From NCBI GenBank assembly GCA_039029535.1, contig JBCCFW010000031.1:1-52937 (forward strand): a stretch of 52,937 bases of DNA, read 5' to 3'. The notes beneath the pieces are model-generated. The model was not told the DNA's origin, searched no databases, and worked only from the letters and a program-made list of their open reading frames with translations. Origin of the DNA: JBCCFW01 sp039029535 (GTDB taxonomy: Bacteria > Acidobacteriota > JBCCFW01). Below are positions 24,138-31,978 of the stretch, piece by piece; the stretch's first letter is position 1, and every line of letters starts with the position of its first letter. Position numbers and translations under genes: made by a program.

Positions 24138-25331
24138 TCAGGGCCCACAGACCTCCACCATCCTCATCTCGAGCTCGGCCCTGGCCTCACCCAGCGAGGC
24201 CAGGGCACCGGCACCGCAGTCGTTGTCACCGCGCACGAGATACCAGTACGAGGGAGTCGTTCGGCTGATGGACTCACCGGCAAACCAATTGGCCGGCGTC
24301 GCGTCGATGCGACAGGCCGACGCGAAGCCACGCTCGGCATGGAGAGCAGCGAGCTCGCCGCGCAGCAGCACGTGGTGCGCCGACGGGTCGGTCATCCCCG
24401 AGTCCGCCGCCGCCCAGTCGAGCCGGAGGCTGCCGAAGTCTTCCGAGAGCCGCAGGTCGCGCAGGGGCGGCACCGGCTCGCCGTCGCCGGGATCGAGCGG
24501 GGCGCAGTCGTCCACGTCATCGATGCCGTCACCGTCCTGATCCGAGGGACCGGGCACGAGAGGGTCGTCGAGCTCGTCCGGGCAGTCCGGTCCGGCCGGA
24601 CAGTCGGCACAGACGTAGTTGGCGCGACAGCCACCCAGGCCGAGCCCCATGAACGTCCCGTCGTTGCCCATCGGGCTGCGGTCGGGCTCGACCACGAGCC
24701 CCGTGTTGTCCTCCCCGCAGACTCCCTGGTTGAAGTCGTAGTAGAGCATCAGCCCCGGCTCGTCTCCGGCCAGCTCGCTGAAGCGCTGACCGTCGATCTC
24801 CTCGCGCGTCCGGGCGTGGCTCCAGAGCCGGAGCTCATCCATCTTGCCGTCGAACATGGTGAGGAGATCGTCGCGCGATCCGATCCTCAGGGGGGTGCCC
24901 ACGTCGACCCGGGTCACCAGCGTCGACCAGACCGACTCGGAGTCTTGCACGCCGTTGATGTAGAAGCGGACGCTGCTTCCCTGAACGACGATGGCCAGGT
25001 GCGTCCAGACGCAGGTGGGTGTCAGCGAGGTCGTGATGACACCATGTGGCGTTCGACCGTCCCCCCAGAGGAGCTCGAGCCGACCATTGGCGTGGTAGAC
25101 GTCGATCGGCGCGGGGAGGTGCTCGAAGGTCTTGCCGATGATGCCGGCCTGTCCCTCGTGGCTGTTGAGAAAGACCCAGACCTCGAGCGTGAAGTCGCCG
25201 AGGAGCTGCAGCGTGGGGTTGCTCGGGACTTCGAGGTAGTGCCGGTCGAGATCGAGGACCTGAGCGTGGGCGGCGCCGGCCAGGAGCAATCCGGCCAGTC
25301 CCAGGACGAGACGAGAGAAGGTCGAAGCCAT
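24138..25331 (-). CDS. exported LamG-domain protein with TSP3 repeat and shared C-terminal module
   Basis: A 397-residue protein; signal peptide 1-23, ending AHA. Residues ~25-190 are a LamG/concanavalin-like jelly roll: FTLEVWVFL, GIIGKTF, WTHLAIVVQGSSVRFYING, MDELRLWSHARTREEI. A short cysteine-rich stretch leads into a thrombospondin-3 calcium loop (DQDGDGIDDVDDC). Residues ~300-397 are the shared module, here as LRLDWAAA, HHVLLRGEL, A-C-R-I and SYWYLVRGDNDCG, with a diverged end (EVCGP). LamG domains usually bind carbohydrate or protein. Its promoter should lie in the structured spacer upstream. Confidence 0.83.
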   Translation of the reverse strand: MASTFSRLVLGLAGLLLAGAAHAQVLDLDRHYLEVPSNPTLQLLGDFTLEVWVFLNSHEGQAGIIGKTFEHLPAPIDVYHANGRLELLWGDGRTPHGVITTSLTPTCVWTHLAIVVQGSSVRFYINGVQDSESVWSTLVTRVDVGTPLRIGSRDDLLTMFDGKMDELRLWSHARTREEIDGQRFSELAGDEPGLMLYYDFNQGVCGEDNTGLVVEPDRSPMGNDGTFMGLGLGGCRANYVCADCPAGPDCPDELDDPLVPGPSDQDGDGIDDVDDCAPLDPGDGEPVPPLRDLRLSEDFGSLRLDWAAADSGMTDPSAHHVLLRGELAALHAERGFASACRIDATPANWFAGESISRTTPSYWYLVRGDNDCGAGALASLGEARAELEMRMVEVCGP

Positions 25332-25443
25332 GCCATTCGCGTGCTCGGGGGCCGGTCACCCGGCATCGACGCGATGCCGGCCGCCATCCCCTCTACCTAT
25401 CAATGCGCAAGGCAGCGGCAAATCGTCGGAGCCGATGCAAGAA

Positions 25444-25477
25444 AGGGGCCCCGCCGACCGAAATCGACGGGGCCCCT
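25444..25477 (-). terminator. terminator-like hairpin reading leftward
   Basis: AGGGGCCCCG (25444-25453) and CGGGGCCCCT (25468-25477) pair perfectly over 10 bp around a 14-base loop that itself has a CGA/TCG stem. On the minus strand the 3' arm is followed by TTTCTTG, a terminator-like tail. No minus-strand gene ends just upstream, so it would end an unannotated transcript or act as an attenuator ahead of the LamG gene ~110 bp further on. Confidence 0.55.
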
Positions 25478-25512
25478 AGGGAGCTCGAACGACGAGCTAG
25501 GGGGGGTGTCGT

Positions 25513-25618
25513 GGTCCGAGCCTTGGAGGAGGGAGTCCCCATTCCATCGCCTCACTCGGGTCCCTCCGGCGCCTCGCGTCGAAAAAACGACGCTCAACAG
25601 GGTTGTCGCCGTCGGACC
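25513..25618 (-). ncRNA. candidate structured RNA (three-way junction), strand uncertain
   Basis: GGTCCGA (25513-25519) pairs with TCGGACC (25612-25618) as an outer stem. Inside it, GGAGGGA (25528-25534) pairs with TCCCTCC (25561-25567), and GCGTCG (25576-25581) with CGACGC (25588-25593) around a six-base A or T loop. All three stems are perfect and mutually compatible. The minus strand is preferred because the terminator-like hairpin lies downstream in that direction. GC-rich DNA makes chance pairing plausible, so this is a candidate only. Confidence 0.3.
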
Positions 25619-25869
25619 TCCCCCCTCGCCACTCCCGCCGAGGCAACGGTCGGCTTCGCCGAGCCAACGGCAGCTCCGATTGAGCGACCGTCGCGATCGC
25701 CCGAGCAGGGCCCGAAGACCCGCCAGCGCCGACGTTCACTCCTCCAGTCCGAGAGCCCGTCGTCATCGTCTCGGCCGTTGGACAAGACGACCTTCGCGAA
25801 CGACTCCTTTCCTCAGCCGATGGCTCTCGACGACGCACGTCGAGCCGACCGAACGAGGGGATCGCATCG

Positions 25870-26655
25870 ATGGCAGACGCAGCAGTGACGCGGGTGATCA
25901 CGACCGAAGCACGCCAGGCCTGGCGCGCCCTCGGGAGCCGTGTCGCCCAGGCACGCTTCGAGCTGGCGGGCCGTCGCCGACGCGCGCCGCTCGGCCCGGT
26001 TCAGGTCGAGAGCCACCTGCGCAACGGCTACCTTCTCGCGTCCGGGCTCATCCCGAAGGACGTGGTCGAGGCCGCCACGGCGGCGGCCTGGGAGTGCACG
26101 GGTGCGGACCCTGATCGGCCGAACACGTGGGCTGGCTTGGGTCCGCACCCGCACTTCCTCGACGACGAGCGCCTGCTCGCTTGCTACGACGACGACGTCC
26201 TCGCGGCCGCCGCTCAGCTCGTCGGCGACCACCCCGCGACCTACGCTCGGCCTCGGCAGACCATGACGGTCAACCGTCTCCCGATCTCTCGGAGCACCTG
26301 GCGTCGTCTCGGAGCCCACCTCGACTACTCGCTGCCGGAGTGGCACCACCGCAGTCTCCCTCCCCCCTTCCGCATCGCCGCCATGACCTACCTGACGCCC
26401 GTGCGCTCGCAGGGAGGGGCCACCGTGGTCTGGCCGAAGTCGCATCGTCGCGTCGCCGCGCTGGCGCGCAGCGACCCGGGCCGCTTCGAGCTGCTGAGCG
26501 ACCTGAACGAGGCCCTCGCGTCGCTGGACCTCGAGGATCCCATCGAGATCGAAGCCGACCCGGGCGACGTGCTCTTCCTCGATGCCTACTGTGTCCACGC
26601 CGGCAGCGACAACCTCGGCGAACGACCTCGGCTCGCCATCAACCGCAAGTGGTGA
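25870..26655 (+). CDS. second PhyH-like Fe(II)/2-oxoglutarate oxygenase
   Basis: A 261-residue protein with the jelly-roll oxygenase residues: H150 and D152 in GAHLDYSLPEW, distal H243 in YCVHAGSDN, and R254 in ERPRLAINRKW for 2-oxoglutarate. GGATVVWPKSHR (182-193) is the usual PhyH turn before the distal strands. The C-terminus stops right after RLAINRKW, earlier than in most PhyH proteins, so the final helices are missing. The substrate is unknown, and it is only distantly similar to the oxygenase at 11.3-12.1 kb. It is convergent with the next gene (9-bp gap) and divergent from the LamG gene across the structured spacer. Confidence 0.78.
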   Translation: MADAAVTRVITTEARQAWRALGSRVAQARFELAGRRRRAPLGPVQVESHLRNGYLLASGLIPKDVVEAATAAAWECTGADPDRPNTWAGLGPHPHFLDDERLLACYDDDVLAAAAQLVGDHPATYARPRQTMTVNRLPISRSTWRRLGAHLDYSLPEWHHRSLPPPFRIAAMTYLTPVRSQGGATVVWPKSHRRVAALARSDPGRFELLSDLNEALASLDLEDPIEIEADPGDVLFLDAYCVHAGSDNLGERPRLAINRKW

Positions 26656-26664
26656 GGACGCCGC

Positions 26665-27624
26665 TCAACCTTCGGTGCGCAACCAGTGAGGGTCCAGCGT
26701 TCGAAGCAGCCAGGGGAAGTGACCGATGAACTGGGTCATCGGATCGTCCCAGGGGAGCAGGGCTCGGCGGGCCGCGACGTTGAGGACCACCAGGTCGCGA
26801 CCATCGTGCTCCGGCTCCGGACTGCTCTCGAACAGCCCCCGCTCGAAGGCTCGACGCGCGGCCTCGCGCTGGTCCGCGTCCTCCTCGCCTTGCAGGAGCG
26901 CGATCACTCCCTGCAGGCGCCAGCACCATCCCCGGCGCTCCGACCCGTGTCCGTGCCGTTCGCCGACGTCGGCATCGCGCTCGACCAACACCTCGAGCGC
27001 GCGGGTCGCCAGCCTCAACGTCTCGTCGTGCGCTCCGAGCCAGTAGCAGGCCATGGCGCGACGCGCGTCGAGCCAGGCAGCCGGGACGTGTCTCTCGTCG
27101 TCACTCGCCCGCAGCTCCCCCAACGCCCGACGCTCCCGCGCGACGGACGCCTCCAGCCGCTCGGTCCAGGGGCTCGCGTCAGGACGACCGTGCAGGATGA
27201 CCTGGTACATGAGCAGGGTCGGGAGGCTCGCGATCGACAGCGCCCGTCCCGAGGGAGGTTGGCTGACTCTCTCGACGAAACGCTGCAGCAGGGAGAGATC
27301 ACCGAACAGCCAGGCATCGCGGGCGAGGCCCTCTTCGACGAGGCTTGCCCCCTCGAGGTCACCGCTCGTCTCGAGATGACGTGCCAGCTCCTGGCTGGCA
27401 CGACGTCGATGGCGGTAGTGCCGGGCGGCACGGTCGTACATCCCCGCACGCAGCGTGAGGTCTGCCAGCTCCACGCCCGCGTCGTGACGAAGACGCAGGA
27501 TCGTCTCGTGCTCACCCTGATCCTCGAGCAGGGCGAGGGCGTCGGGGCTCAGGGTGCCGTTGAGCCGTGCCTGCGCGGCCAGGACCTGCTCGCGGAGGAG
27601 GCCCCCCCAGTTCTCCTCTTCCAT
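26665..27624 (-). CDS. helical-repeat (TPR-like) protein, unknown function
   Basis: A 319-residue soluble protein almost entirely alpha-helical, with no signal peptide. Paired helices of 15-20 residues recur, for example AGVELADLTLRAGMYDRAARHYRHRR, LARHLETSGDLEGASLVEEG and AAWLDARRAMACYWLGAHDETLRLATRALEVL. Small/large spacing (A-x-x-x-L-G/A) resembles degenerate tetratricopeptide repeats. It ends in a Trp-rich segment. No enzyme motif was found. A scaffold or regulator role is likely but unproven. It is divergent from the DoxX-like gene. Confidence 0.6.
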   Translation of the reverse strand: MEEENWGGLLREQVLAAQARLNGTLSPDALALLEDQGEHETILRLRHDAGVELADLTLRAGMYDRAARHYRHRRRASQELARHLETSGDLEGASLVEEGLARDAWLFGDLSLLQRFVERVSQPPSGRALSIASLPTLLMYQVILHGRPDASPWTERLEASVARERRALGELRASDDERHVPAAWLDARRAMACYWLGAHDETLRLATRALEVLVERDADVGERHGHGSERRGWCWRLQGVIALLQGEEDADQREAARRAFERGLFESSPEPEHDGRDLVVLNVAARRALLPWDDPMTQFIGHFPWLLRTLDPHWLRTEG

Positions 27625-27764
27625 CGATGCGGCCTCTCTCCTCCTGCTCCCTCCGCGAGACGCGCCCGATCACGTCACGAGGTGGGATGGCTCACGTGGT
27701 CGGACCGTGCCCACCTTTAAAATGGGCTTGATGGCGATGCCGTCAAGCGAACTTGGAGAGAGAC

Positions 27765-28223
27765 ATGCCGACCCTGCTGAACGATTTCGACCGTCGCATC
27801 AGCGCCGTCATGGCGGCCCACGGCACGCGAGCACTGCGGGTGTCGCTGGCGGTGATCTTCATCTGGTTCGGCATTCTCAAGCCGCTGGGCCTGTCGCCTG
27901 CCGCTCCGCTCGTCCTCGCCACCGTCGACTGGATGCCCTTCTTCCCCGCCGAGACCTGGCTCGCCATCATCGGCTGGTGGGAGGTCGTCATCGGCGTCGC
28001 CTTCCTCTTCCACGCGTCGCTCAGGCTCGCCATCGGGCTCCTCGCGCTCCAGATGTTCGGCACCTTCCTGCCACTGGTGATCCTCCCCACCGTGACCTTC
28101 CAGGCCGGCCGCATCCCCTTCGGTCCGACGATGGAGGGTCAGTACATCATCAAGAACCTGCTCATCATCTCGGCGGCGATGGTCGTGGGTGGGACCGTGC
28201 GTCGCCCGTCGTCGCCCGACTGA
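27765..28223 (+). CDS. DoxX-like small membrane protein
   Basis: A 152-residue protein with four membrane helices: LRVSLAVIFIWFGILKPLG, a helix around WLAIIGWWEVVIGVAFLF, LAIGLLALQMFGTFLPLVIL, and IIKNLLIISAAMVVGG. The order and the W-F-G-x-L-K and G-x-x-E-x-x-x-G motifs match the DoxX/DoxD-related families, small quinone- or stress-linked membrane proteins. GGAG stands 6 bases before the ATG at 27765, which is preferred over the ATG at 27753. Upstream, GCCCA-N9-TGGGC near 27708-27726 with an AT-rich core is a possible regulator or promoter site. Confidence 0.8.
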   Translation: MPTLLNDFDRRISAVMAAHGTRALRVSLAVIFIWFGILKPLGLSPAAPLVLATVDWMPFFPAETWLAIIGWWEVVIGVAFLFHASLRLAIGLLALQMFGTFLPLVILPTVTFQAGRIPFGPTMEGQYIIKNLLIISAAMVVGGTVRRPSSPD

Positions 28224-28230
28224 GACGCGC

Positions 28231-29064
28231 TCAGCTCCGGTCGCGCTGCCGGCGACGTGTCCCGCGGCGCGCGGGCTCGCCCGCAGCGTCGCTCGAACGG
28301 GCACCCTCGAGCGGAAGCGGCTCGGCGTCGGCCTCGAGGGGCGTGCCGTCGATGACGCGACCGCCGTCGCCTGCCAGCTCTCGAGCGTCCTCATCGAGCT
28401 CGGCGACCAGCCGCTCGAGCTCGGCGGCGCGCTCGCGTCGAGCACCGCGGAATCCCTGGTGACCGATCGCGAGACCGCTGCTCGCCCCTCCCACGGCTCC
28501 CAGCAGCGCCACGACCATGGCCTCCGCCACCGTGCCCTCGACGGTGAGCCCGAAGGCGAAGCCCACCACGGTGGTGAGCGCCGACACCCCCAGCATCCAG
28601 CCGACGTGCCGGAAGAACGCCGACGCTCGCAGGTCCTCGGTGATCTCGAGGGCCGTCACCCCGGAGCGGGACGCCGCGGCGACCTGCAGTCGCCGTCCCC
28701 CCTCGCTCTCCCTCCACCGCCAGCCGCCGCCCTCACGGGAGACCAGGCCCTGCCGACCGAGGATCTCTCCCACCTTCAGGAGGAGACGCTCGACCTGCGA
28801 GTCGTCGAGGGCCACCGGAACCTGCCGCTGGTGATGAAGACGGAGGCCCTTGGGAGCGCGGGAGGTCGTCGCCGGAGCCTGGGTCATCTCGGCGGCCGCC
28901 GCTCGGACGGACGCGGGGTCGAGGCCGCTGTCGGCGGCGATGCGCTCGATCTCGGAGAGGCTGAGACGGTCGGAGCTCTCCACCTGGCGTTGCTCGCCCT
29001 CGATCTCCGCCGAGCGCTTGAGGATCGCCGCCACTTCCTCTTCGCTGTATCGGTCTTCGCTCAT
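28231..29064 (-). CDS. membrane protein with SHOCT-like helical N-terminus, unknown function
   Basis: Begins at the ATG at 29064, with GGAGG 6 bases upstream. The 277-residue product starts RYSEEEVAAILKRSAEIE, then LSLSEIERIAADSGLDPASVRAAA. These are two short helices in an arrangement common to conserved hypothetical proteins of Acidobacteriota and Deltaproteobacteria. A hydrophilic mixed domain follows, then two membrane helices (HVGWMLGVSALTTVVGFAFG and AMVVALLGAVGGASSGLAIG). The C-terminus is a charged Arg/Glu tail. The N-terminal pattern resembles domains ahead of signalling or stress membrane proteins. No catalytic motif. It is convergent with the DoxX-like gene. Confidence 0.65.
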   Translation of the reverse strand: MSEDRYSEEEVAAILKRSAEIEGEQRQVESSDRLSLSEIERIAADSGLDPASVRAAAAEMTQAPATTSRAPKGLRLHHQRQVPVALDDSQVERLLLKVGEILGRQGLVSREGGGWRWRESEGGRRLQVAAASRSGVTALEITEDLRASAFFRHVGWMLGVSALTTVVGFAFGLTVEGTVAEAMVVALLGAVGGASSGLAIGHQGFRGARRERAAELERLVAELDEDARELAGDGGRVIDGTPLEADAEPLPLEGARSSDAAGEPARRGTRRRQRDRS

Positions 29065-29113
29065 CCTGAGCCTCCGTTCCACGGGAGCCCAGGTTAGCAG
29101 CACCCCTCCCCGG

Positions 29114-30499
29114 TCACTCCCGGGGCGGTGCCGCGACCGACCCTGGCGCGCCCAGCTCCACGAGCTGGCGTCGCGCGTTGGCGTTCCCCGGGTCGAGCTC
29201 CAGTGATCGTCGGTACGAGGCGACGGCCCGCTCCGTTTCGCCCGCCGCCGCCAGGGCCTCGCCGAGGCTGTCGTGCACGTTGGCAGACTGCGGATGCAGC
29301 TCTGCGTTGAGCGCCAGCACGGCCGTCGCCAGCTCGTGCCGGCCTTCGCCGAGATGGCGATAGCCGATGGCGTTGATCTCCGCCTCGGAGACGAGACCGT
29401 CGCCAGCGGCGACCCTCAGCACCGACGCCGCGCGCGAGGCGCCCCCGGTCCCGCCGTCCGCCACCGCTCGGCCGAGCTCGTCCTGGAGCTCTCGCAGCCC
29501 GGCGTCGAGCGCCAGGAGCCGCTGCTCCTGATGCTCTCTCGCCGCGGCCAGCGCGACGGCCAGCCCCCGGGAGAAGGTCTCGGTGACCTCGACGGCGACG
29601 TCGGGCGTGACGCCGCTCCCCTCCCAATTGGTGCCGGTGATCGGATTGACCGCGCGGCCCTGGGGCAGGAACAGGAGGAAGCGCTCGCCGACGGGGAGGC
29701 GGCTGCCCGGGTGCGCCCCTCCCCCCGTCGCCGTCCCCACCACGGTCGCCCGTCCGAGCGCCTGCAGGTGATAGGCCAGCCCCTCGGCGCCGGAGAAGGT
29801 GATCGGGCTGGTCAGCACGATCACCGGCACCTCGCTCAACCGAGGCCCCGGGACCTCCTCCAGGCTCCAGAGCTCGTCCTTCCGGTCGCCGACTCGCCAG
29901 TGGAAGGTGTTCAGGTGCGTTCGTTCGGCCAGCAGGTACGAGCAGAGGAAGCGCACCATCTCGGGGCTCCCGCCCTCGTTGAGACGCAGGTCGAGGACGA
30001 GCGCGTCGGCACGGGCCAGGAAGGTCATCGCCGCCGTGGCCACCTCCCGAGCCTCGGGACTGGGCGAGAGCGAGCGGAGGTCGAGGTAACCGATGTTGCC
30101 CTCGAGACGCTCCACCCGCTCGAAGCCGTGGTTGGACTGTCGGGCCAGCTCGTCACGACGTGCGCGAGCACGGGCGGGGTCGTCGCGAGCCTCACGCACC
30201 TCGTCGGGATCGCGAACCTTCAACCACAGGTGACGATCGCTGCTGACCGCCTGGAGCAGGTCGGTCACGTGCTGCGCGAAGGAGCTCGGGTCGGTGAGCT
30301 CGTCGAGACGTCCGGTGCTCCGCTCCACGCGCAGTTGCGCGCGACAGGCCTCGGCGACCTCGGCCGAGACGTAGCGTTCCTTCAGCAGCGAGTCGACCTG
30401 GTCGAGCACGCGTCCGCGCTCCTCGTCTCCGAGGGGCTGCTGCGCGAACGCGATCGGCGGGAGCAGGACGAGCCAGAGCCAGCATGACGGTCGGAGCAC
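29114..30499 (-). CDS. exported S41 (C-terminal processing/IRBP-like) serine peptidase with TPR tail
   Basis: A 461-residue protein with signal peptide 1-19. Residues ~24-95 are the helical N-terminal region of IRBP-type S41 peptidases (VDSLLKERYVSAEVAEACRA). Residues ~130-320 are the tail-peptidase fold: ADALVLDLRLNEGG, VIVLTSPITFSGAEGL with nucleophile S236 and E239, then the flexible TATGGGAHPG turn and NWEGSGVTPDV. No PDZ domain is visible. Residues ~375-450 contain two or three TPR units (SANVHDSLGEALAAAGETERAVASYRRSLELDP). It is likely periplasmic and acts on peptide C-termini; the TPRs may bind a partner. It is preceded by a radical SAM gene on the same strand, 114 bp away. Confidence 0.85.
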   Translation of the reverse strand: MLRPSCWLWLVLLPPIAFAQQPLGDEERGRVLDQVDSLLKERYVSAEVAEACRAQLRVERSTGRLDELTDPSSFAQHVTDLLQAVSSDRHLWLKVRDPDEVREARDDPARARARRDELARQSNHGFERVERLEGNIGYLDLRSLSPSPEAREVATAAMTFLARADALVLDLRLNEGGSPEMVRFLCSYLLAERTHLNTFHWRVGDRKDELWSLEEVPGPRLSEVPVIVLTSPITFSGAEGLAYHLQALGRATVVGTATGGGAHPGSRLPVGERFLLFLPQGRAVNPITGTNWEGSGVTPDVAVEVTETFSRGLAVALAAAREHQEQRLLALDAGLRELQDELGRAVADGGTGGASRAASVLRVAAGDGLVSEAEINAIGYRHLGEGRHELATAVLALNAELHPQSANVHDSLGEALAAAGETERAVASYRRSLELDPGNANARRQLVELGAPGSVAAPPRE

Positions 30500-30589
30500 G
30501 GTCGGTCCCCAGAGACGGATGGCGATGCCTGAGCCTCGCTCACGAGGGCCCGGGACGGTGAGCGAATCGCGACCACGTGGCTCACGGTC

Positions 30590-30605
30590 GTCCGGTCGAC
30601 CGGAC
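30590..30605. promoter_or_regulatory. perfect 16-bp palindrome between the radical SAM and S41 genes
   Basis: GTCCGGTCGACCGGAC is fully self-complementary over 16 bp. It lies 8 bp past the radical SAM stop and ~90 bp upstream of the S41 start (both minus strand), with a second CGACC/GGTCG stem just downstream. It could be an operator for the S41 gene or part of a terminator without a T run. Confidence 0.4.
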
Positions 30606-30613
30606 AGGCCGCC

Positions 30614-31978
30614 TCAGCGGGACGCGCCGGCCTCGGCCGCCCGCTCGGGGACCAGACGCTCACGCTGAGCGAGATTCAGCTCCCGCCGCAGGCCGCTCGC
30701 GTTCACCTCGCACATCGAGACCATCTCACCGTCGACCGCGACCTTGAAGGTGCAGGCCGCGAGCCGCTCCTGACCCAGCGAGGTTGCCAGCTCCTCCGCG
30801 TCCATGAACGCATGGACGATGATCGCCAGCGGTCGCACGCGCACCGGTCGGAGCGTCAGGAGACGTCCGAGCGCTGCCGGGAGCCAGCGGCGCTCACCCC
30901 AGAGCCGGTAGAGGGCGTACGGCAGTCCCCAGGCCAGCACGCCGGGGTTGCGCAACACGACCCCGACACGACGCAGGACGCGCTCGGTCCAGGTCGCTCC
31001 CACTTGCCGGATCCCGCCTCCGTGCTCGAGCAGGCGACGGACGACCGCCAGGTCCCAGGCGTCGCCCTCGCGGACCGACTCGACGATCTCTCGACGATCA
31101 CCGAGGTCGACGACGATCACGGGACAGACGACGTTGCAGTCGGGATGACCGAAGAGCAGAGGCGATCGATGGACACGCCGCCCCAATCCGTCGCAGATGC
31201 GCTCCCACACGTCATCGAGGGTCGTCCCCGAGCGACGATCCCGCGTGCGACCGACCTCGGCCACCGGCTGGAAGCTGATCATCCGGAACGCGTCGGCGTT
31301 GGCGACGCACCAACGCATGATGTCGGGGACTTCCACGACGTTCTCCGGGACCACCGTCACCGTCTGTGCGGCGTGCAGCCTGCGGCCCGTCGTTCGACGC
31401 ACCCGGCGGATGAGCGCGGCCATGCGATCGCGGACGGCGTTCAGCTCCTTCTCGGTCGCTCCCGGTGAGTGACCACGACGACCACGCTGCGTCGAGTCGA
31501 CGTGGATGGACACCTTCTCCAGCCCGTGATCGCGCACGAGGCTCTCGAGGTACTCGGGCTCGTCCTCAAAGCGGGCGCCGTGGCTCATGACCATGGGGTC
31601 GAGGCCGATGTCGCGCGCGTGGGAGACGATGCGTCCGAGCTCGTCGAGGGGAAGCAGGGTGACCTCACCGGCGGTGACCTGCGCCTTCCCGGCGGGCCCG
31701 AGGTGACGTCGCAGGGTCTCGAGCTGCTCGCGCACCTCGTCGAAGGGCAGCGGCGGCAGGGTGTTGGCCACGTCGGAGAGATAGCAGCTCGTGCAGGAGA
31801 AGTTGCAGCGCTCCATGACGCCGTGCGTCGCGCCGCAGCCCACGTAGGCCCGGCCCGAGGCCTGCTGCGGCGTCCGCAGGCGCTCCGGCAAGCGCTCCCA
31901 CTGCTCGCGGTTGAGGGCCTCGCGCTCGTCGGTGCGGGGCTTCAGCAGGGCGCGGAGCCAGCGTCGCAGGCGTTTCAT
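30614..31978 (-). CDS. radical SAM protein with extra cysteines, possible tetraether/lipid-type relative
   Basis: A 454-residue cytosolic enzyme. The [4Fe-4S]-SAM motif is C58-x3-C62-x2-C65 in ERCNFSCTSCYLS. The usual GGEP motif appears as AGEVTLL (103-109), followed by GLDPMVMSHG. Residues ~60-300 are the radical SAM barrel, with ISFQPVAEVGR (234-244). More cysteines follow (C281, C285 in HPDCNVVCP, then C409 and C423 in CTFKVAVDGEMVSMC) that could bind a second cluster. The FQPV-GR segment and Cys-pair order faintly recall radical SAM tetraether lipid synthases (Tes), but this is not secure. Its start overlaps the end of the DUF547 gene (ATGA), so the two are co-translated. Confidence 0.8.
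   Translation of the reverse strand: MKRLRRWLRALLKPRTDEREALNREQWERLPERLRTPQQASGRAYVGCGATHGVMERCNFSCTSCYLSDVANTLPPLPFDEVREQLETLRRHLGPAGKAQVTAGEVTLLPLDELGRIVSHARDIGLDPMVMSHGARFEDEPEYLESLVRDHGLEKVSIHVDSTQRGRRGHSPGATEKELNAVRDRMAALIRRVRRTTGRRLHAAQTVTVVPENVVEVPDIMRWCVANADAFRMISFQPVAEVGRTRDRRSGTTLDDVWERICDGLGRRVHRSPLLFGHPDCNVVCPVIVVDLGDRREIVESVREGDAWDLAVVRRLLEHGGGIRQVGATWTERVLRRVGVVLRNPGVLAWGLPYALYRLWGERRWLPAALGRLLTLRPVRVRPLAIIVHAFMDAEELATSLGQERLAACTFKVAVDGEMVSMCEVNASGLRRELNLAQRERLVPERAAEAGASR

Larger units (their letters stand above)
25332..25869. other. 538-bp divergent spacer, gene-free but highly structured
   Basis: Open frames here are Arg/Ser/Pro-rich and look non-coding. The left part holds a strong hairpin (25444-25477) and an adjacent AGCTCG-N5-CGAGCT hairpin (25483-25499). 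The middle (25513-25618) folds into a three-way-junction-like arrangement. The right ~250 bp has no feature I can name beyond a GGCTCGGC/GCCGACCG-like stem near 25650. No tRNA, RNase P, tmRNA or SRP RNA signature was recognised on either strand. Confidence 0.55.

Noticed and set aside
25444..25870. RNase P RNA, tmRNA, SRP RNA or a known riboswitch in the structured spacer
   Set aside because: None of the conserved blocks (RNase P GAGGAAAGTCC and ACAGAA, tmRNA tag, SRP GGAA loop, common riboswitch cores) could be found on either strand.
25497..25901. A 134-residue minus-strand ORF ending 20 bp upstream of the terminator-like hairpin
   Set aside because: Tempting because a terminator follows it, but the protein is Arg/Ser/Pro-rich and disordered, has no ribosome site and overlaps the start of the PhyH-like gene. 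A structured RNA fits better.
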